A DNA stretch of 64,000 bases from Treponema succinifaciens DSM 2489 (GTDB lineage Bacteria; Spirochaetota; Spirochaetia; Treponematales; Treponemataceae): assembly GCF_000195275.1 (NCBI RefSeq), contig NC_015385.1, positions 1,054,001 through 1,118,000 on the forward strand. Direction: 5' to 3'. Each line of letters starts with the position of its first letter. Positions within the stretch are counted from its first letter, which is position 1. The position numbers were made by a program, and so were the translations under genes. Under the pieces are notes generated by a model. The model worked only from the letters and a program-made list of their open reading frames with translations, ran no database searches and had not been told where the DNA came from. This document shows, one piece after another, positions 16,487 to 24,507 of the stretch.

Positions 16487-17311
16487 TCAATATAATCTTA
16501 GCTTTATTAAAATTAATTTAAGAAAATCTTTTATTATATTTTTCTTCATTTTATCAACAACCTTTAGCTTTTTATAGAATTTAATATTATTTTCGTCAAA
16601 TATACATTCATTTCTAGTAAATAAAGAATCTTCAATCGTTTCTGGCATCCTGTTCCAAGCGCTTACATCAGTTCTTTTCTTTGTTGCTGCGCGATCTTTT
16701 ATTCTTTTTTCTATTTGCTGCGGACTTCGATATTGATAATGTTTTACAAGTATTTTTTCTGGTGCCATAATACCGATATTCATAGGATATTGGCTTGCAA
16801 CTCCATTGTCCCATTGTATATTTTTTCTATATCTAAAAAATCTGCCTTCTGACCAGCATGTCGGTTTTAAATATTTTATATACATTTTATCTTCTTCAAA
16901 GTTTCCAGAAAAATCATATTCTTTTAAATCCTCTTTTGTAAGAACATAATCAATAGATTTTTTAGAAACCCATTAGAATCTTTTTGGTATTCTTTGCAAA
17001 AAATCTCTGGGATTCTCAATATAAAATTCATCTGCATCCAGCGCATAACACCACCAGTCTTCTTTTGTAGAAAGATGTCGGAATTCATTAAAAACATCAG
17101 CTCTCATTCCTCTTCTGAATGAGCCAAAATCTTGTTTCCATGGAGTGATTATTTCATTCTTCATGGATTTTATAATTTCCCAGGTTCCGTCGGTTGAACC
17201 ATTGTCTATTATAAAGATTTTATCAGCCCACTTTTCAGCTTCTTTTAAAACATAGCCAACAATATCGGCTTCATTTTTTACAAGCATTATCGCAAAGATT
17301 TTCATATCCAC
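16487..17311 (-). pseudogene. GT2-like glycosyltransferase interrupted by one in-frame stop
   Basis: Two open segments (17311-16973 and 16885-16487) lie in the same frame. The codons between them also read through apart from a single TAA at 16973-16975. The joined product matches the intact paralogue at 17364-18197 end to end: MKIFAIMLVKNEADIV, FIIDNGSTDGTWEII, WWCYALDADEFY, then SIDYVLTKEDLKEYDFSG, CWSEGRFFRYRK, ILVKHYQYRSP. In the paralogue the stop position is Ser, so one C-to-A change (TCA to TAA) explains it. No good Shine-Dalgarno precedes the start, in contrast to the paralogue. Probably a recent pseudogene; readthrough is not excluded. Confidence 0.85.
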
Positions 17312-17363
17312 ATTTTAGGGGCACTTTTAGTTTGTCCATTTGCTGCGGATATGTTTTTTTTGC

Positions 17364-18197
17364 TTAGAAAAGTTTTAAGGCAATTCCAATCCGCAGAATA
17401 ATTCTTTTAAGCAGTGGCTGCTGTAAAGAATTGCGGACAGGTATTTCTCTGTACCCCCCCCCATGAGATTTTATGTCGTTGTTATCAAGCAGGCAATTTT
17501 TTTTGTCTGCTAAAAGTTCTTTGTAATTTGTCTCTTTTACGTGTCTGAAGCAAATTCCGTCTTTTTTGTTTGCAAGTGAATTGCGTAAATCAAGCCTTGC
17601 TTGCATTTGCTTTGGAGAGCGGAACTGATAATGCTTTACAAGTATTAACTCTGGCGCTAAAAGTCCTGCGAATTTAGGGTAGTGTGATGTGGCGTCAAAA
17701 TTCCATTTTAATGATTTTCTATAGCGGAAGAATCTTGGTTCGCTCCAGCAGCTATTCTTTAAATGCATTATATGTTCTTTATCTTTTTCAAAATCTCCGG
17801 AAAAATCATACTCTTCCACATCTTCTGTTGTTAAAACGTAGTCAAGAGATTGTTTTGCAACTAATGAATACTTTTTAGGAATCTTCGCAAGAAATTCTTT
17901 TGGATTGTCATAATAAAATTCGTCTGCATCAAGTTTAAAGCACCACCAGTCTCCGTCGCTTGCTTCATGTCTGAATTCATTGAATACATCTGCTCTAAGT
18001 CCGTTTGAATAAGGTCTGAAATCCTGCTTCCATGGCACAACTATGTCATCTGCAAGGGACTGTATGATTTCCCATGTTCCGTCGGTTGAACCGTTGTCCA
18101 TTATGAATATTCTGTCAGCCCAGGTTTTTGCGTCAAGAATAACACTTTTTACTATGTCAGCCTCGTTTTTCACGAGCATTATGGCAAATATTTTCAT
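17364..18197 (-). CDS. GT2-like glycosyltransferase with poly-G tract near its 3' end
   Basis: 277 residues: MKIFAIMLVKNEADIVKSV, FIMDNGSTDGTWEII, and FKLDADEFYYDNP with the Asp-x-Asp motif. The C-terminal domain has CWSEPRFFRYRK and LVKHYQFRSPKQM. No transmembrane segments. A G9 run (17454-17462, G on the minus strand) encodes Gly-Gly-Gly about 30 residues before the end. With nine G the protein is full length; a change of one base would replace the last helical segment and alter the stop. AAGGAC precedes the ATG. Likely part of the phase-variable surface-glycan machinery. Confidence 0.85.
   Translation of the reverse strand: MKIFAIMLVKNEADIVKSVILDAKTWADRIFIMDNGSTDGTWEIIQSLADDIVVPWKQDFRPYSNGLRADVFNEFRHEASDGDWWCFKLDADEFYYDNPKEFLAKIPKKYSLVAKQSLDYVLTTEDVEEYDFSGDFEKDKEHIMHLKNSCWSEPRFFRYRKSLKWNFDATSHYPKFAGLLAPELILVKHYQFRSPKQMQARLDLRNSLANKKDGICFRHVKETNYKELLADKKNCLLDNNDIKSHGGGYREIPVRNSLQQPLLKRIILRIGIALKLF
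17454..17462 (-). repeat. G9 homopolymer inside a glycosyltransferase gene
   Basis: Nine consecutive C on the plus strand. On the coding strand they read CAT GGG GGG GGG TAC. Long enough for slipped-strand mispairing; currently in frame. Confidence 0.85.
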
Positions 18198-18446
18198 ATA
18201 GTCCTTGTTAAATATTTTTATTTAAAATGCTATCTACATACAGTAAATCTGCACTTATATCTATTTTGTTGTTTTGAAAGCAATTTACCTTCAAGGATTT
18301 CAATATACAGATATTATAATATCATATATTTTATCTTTTATAAAGAAAAAATGTATAAGTGTTTCTTTTCATAAAAAACTTCTCTATATACAAATTAATC
18401 TTAAAACTATATAATAATATAAATTTATTATTCGGAGATACAATTC
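18198..18446. promoter_or_regulatory. divergent intergenic region with promoter for the phase-variable leader
   Basis: AT-rich region between divergent genes. For the plus strand: -35 TATACA (18387-18392), 17-nt spacer, -10 TATAAT (18410-18415), then GGAGA 8 nt before the leader ATG at 18447. The same hexamers, spacing and GGAGA recur upstream of 24418. No clear promoter for the minus-strand glycosyltransferase is visible, and I see nothing else in this stretch. Confidence 0.65.
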
Positions 18447-18551
18447 ATGTATGTTTCCATATTTAATGCAAGATTTTTGACGGGGGGGGGACAAGTAGTC
18501 TTCCGTTTTGTTCTATCTGTGCCAGAGGAAAATTATGGCGCAGATAATTAA
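18447..18551 (+). CDS. phase-variable leader peptide upstream of the ketoisomerase gene
   Basis: A 34-residue frame: MYVSIFNARFL, then T-G-G-G from a G9 tract, ending SVPEENYGADN. It has an ideal GGAGA 8 nt before its ATG. Its stop (18549-18551) lies 14 nt beyond the start of the next gene (18535), so translation of the two overlaps. Changing the tract to 8 or 11 G brings a TAG at 18496-18498 into frame, 37 nt short of that start. A homologous leader precedes the gene at 24508. I infer a translation-coupling switch; it could also be an incidental remnant. Confidence 0.6.
   Translation: MYVSIFNARFLTGGGQVVFRFVLSVPEENYGADN
18482..18490 (+). repeat. G9 homopolymer in leader peptide
   Basis: Nine consecutive G inside the 18447-18551 leader frame, flanked by TTGAC and ACAAG. 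Confidence 0.9.
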
Positions 18552-18903
18552 TCTTCCTACCTTTTCAGATGAGCGCGGCTCTCTTACTGTTATAGAAAAA
18601 CTTCTTCCATTTGAAATCAAGCGCATTTACTACATCTACAATGCAAAAGAAAAACGCGGTGGACACAGGCATTTAAAGACAACCCAGGCTCTCGTTTGTC
18701 CAAAAGGCTCATGCGAAATTTTTATAAATAACGGAAATTCGGAACAGACTGTTCTTCTTGATTCTCCAGAAAAATGTCTTATCCTTTCACCAGAAGACTG
18801 GCACTCAATGGACAAATTTACATCAGACTGCGTGCTTCTTGTTTTGGCATCTGAATTTTTTGATAAAGCTGATTATATAGAAGAGGAGTATCCACGTGAT
18901 TGA
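18535..18903 (+). CDS. FdtA/WxcM-like sugar 3,4-ketoisomerase (cupin)
   Basis: 122-residue single cupin. Characteristic motifs: FSDERGSLTVIE, IYYIYNAKEKRGGHRHLKTTQ with the catalytic His pair, and LSPEDWHSMDKFTSD. The family isomerises dTDP-4-keto-6-deoxyglucose to the 3-keto sugar, the step before 3-amination. ATG at 18535 follows AGAGGAAAATT. An upstream in-frame TTG would add nine residues with no support. It overlaps the aminotransferase by 8 nt. Which epimer is made (galacto or gluco) cannot be told from motifs. Control by the upstream poly-G leader is inferred. Confidence 0.88.
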   Translation: MAQIINLPTFSDERGSLTVIEKLLPFEIKRIYYIYNAKEKRGGHRHLKTTQALVCPKGSCEIFINNGNSEQTVLLDSPEKCLILSPEDWHSMDKFTSDCVLLVLASEFFDKADYIEEEYPRD

Positions 18904-19993
18904 GTATGAAAATTTAGGAAAGTTGAATAGACCTTTCTTTGACGAATATAAAAAATCTTTCGAAACTGTTCTTGATTCAGGATGGTATATTTTAGGAAAT
19001 CAGGTTGCTGAATTTGAAAAGGAATTTGCTGCTTTCTGCGGCGTAAAATATTGTGTTGGTGTTGCGAACGGACTTGAGGCTCTTACAATTTCATTGAAAG
19101 CTTTCGATTTTCCGGCTGGTTCAGAAGTTATTGTTCCTTCAAACACTTATATTGCGACAATTCTTGCGATTGTAAATGCTAACTTAAAGCCCGTGCTTGT
19201 TGAGCCAGAAATTACAACGTATAACATTGATGTTTCTAAAATTGAAAATGCGATAACATCAAAAACAAAAGCTATTATGCCAGTTCATCTTTATGGAAGA
19301 ATGGCTAATATGCCGGCAATCATTGAAATTGCTAAAAAATACAATTTGAAGATTGTTGAAGATGCTGCTCAGGCACACAACGCTTCCATAAACGGAAAGA
19401 AAGTTGGCTCTTGGGGCGAATTCACAGCATTCAGCTTTTATCCTACAAAAAATCTTGGCGCGCTAGGAGATGCCGGAGCTATAACAACTGACAACGAGGA
19501 GCTTTATAATAAAGTAAAAGCTCTTAGAAATTATGGTTCAAATATAAAATATCATAATGAATATATTGGTGAAAATTCAAGACTTTCAGAAGTTCAGGCT
19601 TCTTTTCTTAGAATAAAACTGAAAAAACTGGAAGAAATTACATGCCATAAAGAAAAACTTGCAGACATTTATTACTCAATGTTAAGCGGCACAGACTTTA
19701 TTCTTCCGGCAAAACTAGAAGGGTATCGTCACGTTTATCATATCTTTAATATCCGCTCAAAAAGGCGTGATGAACTAAAATCGTTTCTTCTTGAAAATGG
19801 TGTAAAAACTGAAATTCATTATCCTGTTGCTCCAAACAGACAGCTTGCCATGAAAGGAATTCTTGATAATTTTGAAACTCCTATAGCAGAAGAAATCCAT
19901 AACACAACATTGAGCCTGCCGATTTCATATTTTCACACAGAACAGGATATTGAGCAGGTTTGCGATGTTTTAAGAAAATTCAACAATAAATAA
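18896..19993 (+). CDS. DegT/DnrJ/EryC1 sugar aminotransferase (FdtB-like)
   Basis: 365-residue PLP aminotransferase that should aminate the 3-keto sugar made by the upstream isomerase, giving dTDP-3-amino-3,6-dideoxyhexose. Motifs: VGVANGLEALTISLKA, VEDAAQAHNASINGKKVGSWG, and FSFYPTKNLGALGDAGAI with the PLP lysine; late RHVYHIFNIR. GTG start at 18896 with GAGGAG upstream, overlapping the previous gene. Acetylation of the amino sugar would need another enzyme; none is evident nearby. Confidence 0.9.
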   Translation: MIEYENLGKLNRPFFDEYKKSFETVLDSGWYILGNQVAEFEKEFAAFCGVKYCVGVANGLEALTISLKAFDFPAGSEVIVPSNTYIATILAIVNANLKPVLVEPEITTYNIDVSKIENAITSKTKAIMPVHLYGRMANMPAIIEIAKKYNLKIVEDAAQAHNASINGKKVGSWGEFTAFSFYPTKNLGALGDAGAITTDNEELYNKVKALRNYGSNIKYHNEYIGENSRLSEVQASFLRIKLKKLEEITCHKEKLADIYYSMLSGTDFILPAKLEGYRHVYHIFNIRSKRRDELKSFLLENGVKTEIHYPVAPNRQLAMKGILDNFETPIAEEIHNTTLSLPISYFHTEQDIEQVCDVLRKFNNK

Positions 19994-20001
19994 GGAAAAT
20001 T

Positions 20002-20916
20002 ATGAAACTTTCTATTTGCATTCCTGTTTATAACGGAGCTGATACAATCTGCCCCCTTATGGAAAATTTGGACTCAACGTTTTCTAATATTGAAAAAGAA
20101 GTTGTTCTTGTGAATGATGGCAGCCGCGATAACAGCGCAGAAGTGTGCAAGGATTTGTGTAAAAAATATGATTATGTGAAGTTTATAAATCTAAGGCGAA
20201 ATTTCGGTGAGCATAATGCCGTGATGTGCGCTTTGAATTATTGCACAGGAGACTATGCGGTAATTATTGATGATGATTTGCAGAATCCTCCGGAAGAAAT
20301 TTTTAAACTTTTGAATGAAATCGAAAAAGGCTATGATGTTGTTTATTCAAAATATCATGTGAAAAAACATCATTGGTTTAGAAATTTTGGAAGCAAAGTG
20401 AATGATATTTTTGCAACATGGCTTATCGGTAAACCGAAAAATCTTTATTTGTGCAGTTTTAAAATTATAAACCGGGCGATGATTGACGAGTTGAAGAAAT
20501 ATAAAGGGCCGTTTCCTTATATTGACGGACTTTTGCTTAGGGCAACAAACAATGTTTCTTCTGTGTTTGTTGAGCATAAGGCAAGAACTCAAGGCAAATC
20601 TAATTACACGTTAGGAAAACTTCTGAATTTATGGCTTAGTATGTTTATAAATTTTTCAATAAAGCCAATGCGTTTTATTACAATTACAGGTTTGACTATT
20701 TCGTTTATTTCTGTGGTTATGGCGTTGTTTTTTATTGTAGAAAAAATTTTAAATCCGCAGACAGTTCCTGGCTGGACAACTATAATCGTTCTGCTTCTTT
20801 TCTTTGGCGGACTGCAGAGTACTTTTCTTGGAATAATTGGCGAGTACATTGGAAAGAACTATCTTGATCAAAACAATACACCTCAGTGGGTTGTAAAAGA
20901 AACATTTGGAGTCTGA
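20002..20916 (+). CDS. ArnC/DPM-like polyprenyl-phosphate glycosyltransferase
   Basis: 304 residues: LSICIPVYNGADTICPLMENLD, EVVLVNDGSRDNS, INLRRNFGEHNAVMCAL and AVIIDDDLQNPPEEI, the DPM1/ArnC signature. Two C-terminal transmembrane helices follow (about 225-247 and 258-280). It probably transfers a sugar, perhaps the FdtA/FdtB amino sugar, to undecaprenyl phosphate on the cytoplasmic face. AAGGAAAATT precedes the ATG, 8 nt after fdtB-like. It fits a three-part glycosylation set with the small carriers and YfhO-like proteins downstream. Confidence 0.9.
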   Translation: MKLSICIPVYNGADTICPLMENLDSTFSNIEKEVVLVNDGSRDNSAEVCKDLCKKYDYVKFINLRRNFGEHNAVMCALNYCTGDYAVIIDDDLQNPPEEIFKLLNEIEKGYDVVYSKYHVKKHHWFRNFGSKVNDIFATWLIGKPKNLYLCSFKIINRAMIDELKKYKGPFPYIDGLLLRATNNVSSVFVEHKARTQGKSNYTLGKLLNLWLSMFINFSIKPMRFITITGLTISFISVVMALFFIVEKILNPQTVPGWTTIIVLLLFFGGLQSTFLGIIGEYIGKNYLDQNNTPQWVVKETFGV

Positions 20917-20925
20917 TTATTTATT

Positions 20926-23625
20926 ATGGAAAATGTTATTGAAAAAAAGTCGTTGTTAAAAAATGTTTATGCAAAATATTCCTTGCTTTTCTGCCTGTTA
21001 GTTCCTTTATGTTTTTTCCAATTTTTTGTATATGGAAAATCGTTTCTTGTTCATGATGGTCTTAATGAGCATACAGCATTCCTAGCTTTTTATGGTGAAT
21101 GGCTTAGAAATATAATATGTAATATTTTTCATGGAAAATTTATTGTTCCGACTTTCTCTTTTTCTTTAGGATTTGGAGCAGATGTTATATCGACTTTGAA
21201 TTGGTTTTGTGTTGGAGATCCTTTAAATCTTGTTTCTGTTTTTGTTCCAAAAGAAGGCTCTTATGTTCTCTTTGTTGTACTGGCTATTATTCGCCTTTAT
21301 TTGATGGGCATTGCTTTTATTGTTTTTTGCAGGAAGAAGACATTCTTTAATACATCTGTTGTTTTTGGTGCTTTGGCATACTCTTTTTGCGGGTATGCGA
21401 TTTTTGTCGGTCTTAGGCATCCTTATTTTTTAAATCCTATGATTTACTTTCCAATGCTTTGTCTTGGAATTGATTTTATTTTAGAAAAAAAGAGTCCATT
21501 TCTTTTTATAATAACAGTCTTTATTTCTTGTGCATGTAATTATTACTTTTTTTATATGCTTTCTATTTTCGTCTTTATATACGCAATCGTGCGTTTTTTC
21601 TTTGTTGACACTTCAGATAAAAAAATAAATGCTTTTGTTAAAGTTTTTTTTAAAACTGCCGGATTTTATTTTATAGGTGTCGCCTTAGCAGCATTTATTC
21701 TTTTTCCAAATATTTACGGTTTTTTTACAGCGTCAAGAACAACTGAAAAAATCAATGTTTCGTTGCTTTATGATTTTAATTATTATGCAAATTTGTTTTT
21801 TTCACCTTCAGCTCCACCATCATTTGGCTCGTACGGAAATTTGGGATTTGCTGCGCCGGTTTTATTGTTCTTGCTTTTTTTATTTACTCAGAAAGATTCA
21901 GTTTCAAAACAATTGAAAATTTATCTTTTGATTGGACTTGCATTTTTTGTTGTTCCATTTTTAGCTCATGTTACAAACGGATTTAATTATATAACGAACA
22001 GATGGTCTTTTATTTTTGCATTTCCTGTTTGTATTGCATTTGTCCATGTTTTTCCAAAATTCTGTTCTGCCTCAAAAGAAAATATAAAATTGCCTATATT
22101 TCTTGTAATGGCACACTCGTTAATTATATTGGCAGTTTGCTGTATAGACAGAAATGTAAGGCAACAATATTTTGTTTGCTATGCATTTTCATTGATATTT
22201 TTAATTTCAACTTATTTGCTTTTTGTAAAGAATAAAAATACATTCTTGCAAAAATTTATCTATTTCTTTGTGTTTTTAGGAATTATTGTAAATTCAAACG
22301 TTAGGTTTTCTCCTTACGGGCTTAATTATCTGGAAAAATATACAAATTATGGAAGCTATGAGAAAAATCTAAAATCTAATACTGATATTGAAATAAAAAA
22401 GCTTCCAGATGATGATTTTTTTAGATATGATGAAGAGCAAAAGTTTACTGCGAATAATTCAGTTATCTTTGGAACGCATGGAACAAATTATTATTATAGC
22501 ATTTCAGATATACACTTGATGCAGCTTTATGAAGAGCTTTGCCTTGCAACAACCAACAATATGAGATGTTCAAGCCTGAACCGGCGTTCTGCATTGCAGA
22601 ATTTGTTTGCAGTAAAATATTTCGTTCTTCCTACGGAAACAGAATACGCACCTGAATACATGACTTTTGTAAAAGAGTTTGATACTTACGGCGGCAGGAA
22701 AAAGCTGTTCAAACTGAACAATCCTTCGCCGTTTGCCGTGCCGTATAAAAATGTTTTGTATGCAGATAATAATTTTGAGAATCTGAATCCTATTGAAAAG
22801 CAGGAGCTGTTCCTGGACACAGCAGTCATTTATGATGAAAAATCTGAAGACAATACTGATGGGCAGGAGCTAAAACTGAATTCAAAAGTTTTTTGCAAAA
22901 ATGTTTCTTTTATCGGAAATGATGATGTGAAAATTGAAGAGGGCAAGATAATCACAAGGAAGAAAAACGCGACATTTGAGATTGACTTTTCAGGCGATGA
23001 GGATTTCGACTCAGAAAAAGAGCTTTATCTCTTGTTCAAGAATTTCTATTACACGACAGACCGTTATGAGCAGTTTAAGCCGCAGATTAGATTTGTCTCG
23101 TCATCAGGCAAAGAAGAAAAGTTCTCATTCGGGATGACAAACGCGAATGACAGCATGGGGCATAACAGAATGCCGTGCTTCGGTCTGCAAGAGTGCAAGT
23201 CTGGAAAATTCTTTGTTACGCTTGAAAACAAAGGCGTGTATGAATTTGATGAAATATCAGTTTTCGCACTTGATATTTCCGATAGAGATGAAAAGTTTAA
23301 TTCGATAGATAGAGAGGAAATCAGCAATCTTGCATTTGTGGAAAATAAAATTTCACTTGAGACTTCATTGAATGAAAAACAGTTCGTAAGATTTTCAATG
23401 CCATACTCAAAAGGCTGGAAGATTTTTATAGACGGCAAAGAGACAAAGTCTTATAGATGCGACATTGCATTTATAGGAACGTTTGTGGATGCAGGAAATC
23501 ATTCGGTTGTCCTGAAGTACAGCACGCCGTTCTTGGCTGCAGGGCTTGTCACGTCATTTATAGGATTGATTGCTCTTGTTGCTTTATGTTTTTATTTAAA
23601 ATCAAGAAAAAAAGAAAATGAATAA
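20926..23625 (+). CDS. YfhO-family membrane protein (putative GT-C glycosyltransferase), copy 1
   Basis: 899 residues. About a dozen transmembrane helices fill residues 15-460, with the early loop SFSLGFGADVISTLNWFCVGDPLNLV typical of YfhO. The soluble C-terminal half ends FSMPYSKGWKIFIDGKETKS, then a final transmembrane helix and a basic tail. YfhO proteins are thought to transfer sugars from lipid-phosphate donors to surface polymers outside the membrane. Downstream of the ArnC-like enzyme and overlapping a small carrier gene by 8 nt. Its 3' kilobase is almost identical to copy 2 while the 5' part has diverged, indicating gene conversion. Confidence 0.85.
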   Translation: MENVIEKKSLLKNVYAKYSLLFCLLVPLCFFQFFVYGKSFLVHDGLNEHTAFLAFYGEWLRNIICNIFHGKFIVPTFSFSLGFGADVISTLNWFCVGDPLNLVSVFVPKEGSYVLFVVLAIIRLYLMGIAFIVFCRKKTFFNTSVVFGALAYSFCGYAIFVGLRHPYFLNPMIYFPMLCLGIDFILEKKSPFLFIITVFISCACNYYFFYMLSIFVFIYAIVRFFFVDTSDKKINAFVKVFFKTAGFYFIGVALAAFILFPNIYGFFTASRTTEKINVSLLYDFNYYANLFFSPSAPPSFGSYGNLGFAAPVLLFLLFLFTQKDSVSKQLKIYLLIGLAFFVVPFLAHVTNGFNYITNRWSFIFAFPVCIAFVHVFPKFCSASKENIKLPIFLVMAHSLIILAVCCIDRNVRQQYFVCYAFSLIFLISTYLLFVKNKNTFLQKFIYFFVFLGIIVNSNVRFSPYGLNYLEKYTNYGSYEKNLKSNTDIEIKKLPDDDFFRYDEEQKFTANNSVIFGTHGTNYYYSISDIHLMQLYEELCLATTNNMRCSSLNRRSALQNLFAVKYFVLPTETEYAPEYMTFVKEFDTYGGRKKLFKLNNPSPFAVPYKNVLYADNNFENLNPIEKQELFLDTAVIYDEKSEDNTDGQELKLNSKVFCKNVSFIGNDDVKIEEGKIITRKKNATFEIDFSGDEDFDSEKELYLLFKNFYYTTDRYEQFKPQIRFVSSSGKEEKFSFGMTNANDSMGHNRMPCFGLQECKSGKFFVTLENKGVYEFDEISVFALDISDRDEKFNSIDREEISNLAFVENKISLETSLNEKQFVRFSMPYSKGWKIFIDGKETKSYRCDIAFIGTFVDAGNHSVVLKYSTPFLAAGLVTSFIGLIALVALCFYLKSRKKENE

Positions 23626-23974
23626 GAAAATATTATCTTTATTAAAACTGCATCTTTTGGTTATTGTATATTCCTTAAGCACAGTTTTTTCAAAATTCGC
23701 AGGGCAGCAGGAATTTCTTTCGTCAAAGTTTATTATATTTACATTTTTATTATTTTTATGTCTTGGAGTCTATGCTTTTTTTTGGCAAAAAATTCTTTCA
23801 AATTTTAATCTTTCTGTTGCTTATGCAAACCGTGCGGCTGATTTGCTTTGGGGAATTATTTTAGGAGCAGTGTTTTTTGCGGAAAAAGTTACTTTCACAA
23901 AAGTAGTCAGCGTCATTCTTGTCTTTTTAGGAATAATTCTTGTTATACGTTCTGAAAAAACAAAAGGGGTTTGA
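23618..23974 (+). CDS. SMR/EamA-type small membrane carrier (ArnE-like), first of pair
   Basis: 118 residues with four predicted helices: LLKLHLLVIVYSLSTVFSKFAG, IIFTFLLFLCLGVYAFFW, RAADLLWGIILGAVFF, and VVSVILVFLGIILVI. Half-size EamA-like proteins of this kind flip drugs or, as ArnE/ArnF, lipid-linked aminosugars. Placed next to an ArnC-like transferase and a YfhO protein, a glycolipid-flipping role is the best inference. The ATG overlaps the YfhO stop by 8 nt. A relic of this gene's first codons also follows YfhO copy 2 at 27231. Confidence 0.8.
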   Translation: MNKKILSLLKLHLLVIVYSLSTVFSKFAGQQEFLSSKFIIFTFLLFLCLGVYAFFWQKILSNFNLSVAYANRAADLLWGIILGAVFFAEKVTFTKVVSVILVFLGIILVIRSEKTKGV

Positions 23975-23977
23975 TCA

Positions 23978-24322
23978 ATGGATGAAAAAATGATTTTTTC
24001 TGCAGTTTTCCTTTTAGGAGTTTTGATTTCAAGTTTTTCACAAATTCTTTTAAAAAAAAGTGCAGGGCAGAATGGAAGTTCCGGAATAAAAGCTTATTTG
24101 AATCCTCTTGTTATAATTTCATACAGCCTTTTTGTATTCTCAACATTGCTTTCGTTGTTGTGCCTAAAATTCATACCTTTATCAAAAGCTCCAGTCCTTG
24201 ATTCTGCCTCTTATATTTTTGTAGCGGTTTTAAGCAGATTTTTTTTCAATGAAAAGCTTAATGTTCAAAAGGTCGCCGGTTTTATTTTTATTATAGCTGG
24301 AATTTTTGTTTCAAGTTTTTAA
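23978..24322 (+). CDS. SMR/EamA-type small membrane carrier (ArnF-like), second of pair
   Basis: 114 residues, four helices: MIFSAVFLLGVLISSFSQILLKKSAG, LVIISYSLFVFSTLLSLLCL, ASYIFVAVLSRFFFNEKLN, and VAGFIFIIAGIFVSSF. It pairs with the preceding gene 3 nt upstream, as expected for a heterodimer. The SFSQILLKKSAGQNG segment is the half-EamA signature. Likely flips a lipid-linked sugar; substrate unknown. Confidence 0.8.
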   Translation: MDEKMIFSAVFLLGVLISSFSQILLKKSAGQNGSSGIKAYLNPLVIISYSLFVFSTLLSLLCLKFIPLSKAPVLDSASYIFVAVLSRFFFNEKLNVQKVAGFIFIIAGIFVSSF

Positions 24323-24357
24323 GATTGATTTAGTGTTTTGTTATCTAAAAGTGTTTA

Positions 24358-24386
24358 TATACAATTTTACTTAATAAATATATAAT
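24358..24386 (+). promoter_or_regulatory. promoter of the second phase-variable leader
   Basis: -35 TATACA (24358-24363), 17-nt spacer, -10 TATAAT (24381-24386), matching the upstream unit at 18387-18415, followed by GGAGA at 24405-24409. The rest of the 24323-24507 gap is the leader frame below. Confidence 0.65.
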
Positions 24387-24417
24387 AGTTAAAATTTTTT
24401 ATTTGGAGATGCGGTTT

Positions 24418-24471
24418 ATGCATATTTTCATATTTAGTTCAAGACATTTGTCGGGGGGGGGGTACAACTAA
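24418..24471 (+). CDS. phase-variable leader peptide upstream of YfhO copy 2
   Basis: Homologue of the 18447 leader: MHIFIFSSRHLS-GGG, with GGAGA 8 nt before its ATG. With the present G10 tract it stops at 24469-24471, 36 nt before the next gene. With 8 or 11 G it would run to a TAA at 24522-24524, 14 nt past the gene start. That is exactly the offset seen at the first locus, with a conserved ending (SV-E-N-G). I read the present state as uncoupled; that interpretation needs experimental proof. Confidence 0.55.
   Translation: MHIFIFSSRHLSGGGYN
24453..24462 (+). repeat. G10 homopolymer in leader peptide
   Basis: Ten consecutive G inside the 24418 leader frame, flanked by TTGTC and TACAAC. 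Confidence 0.9.
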
Positions 24472-24507
24472 CCCCTTGTTTTATTAATTCTGTGCTGGAG
24501 AAAAACG

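Noticed and set aside
24323-24507. Origin of replication or rRNA remnants in AT-rich gaps
   Set aside because: No dnaA/dnaN, DnaA-box cluster or rRNA sequence seen anywhere in the window.
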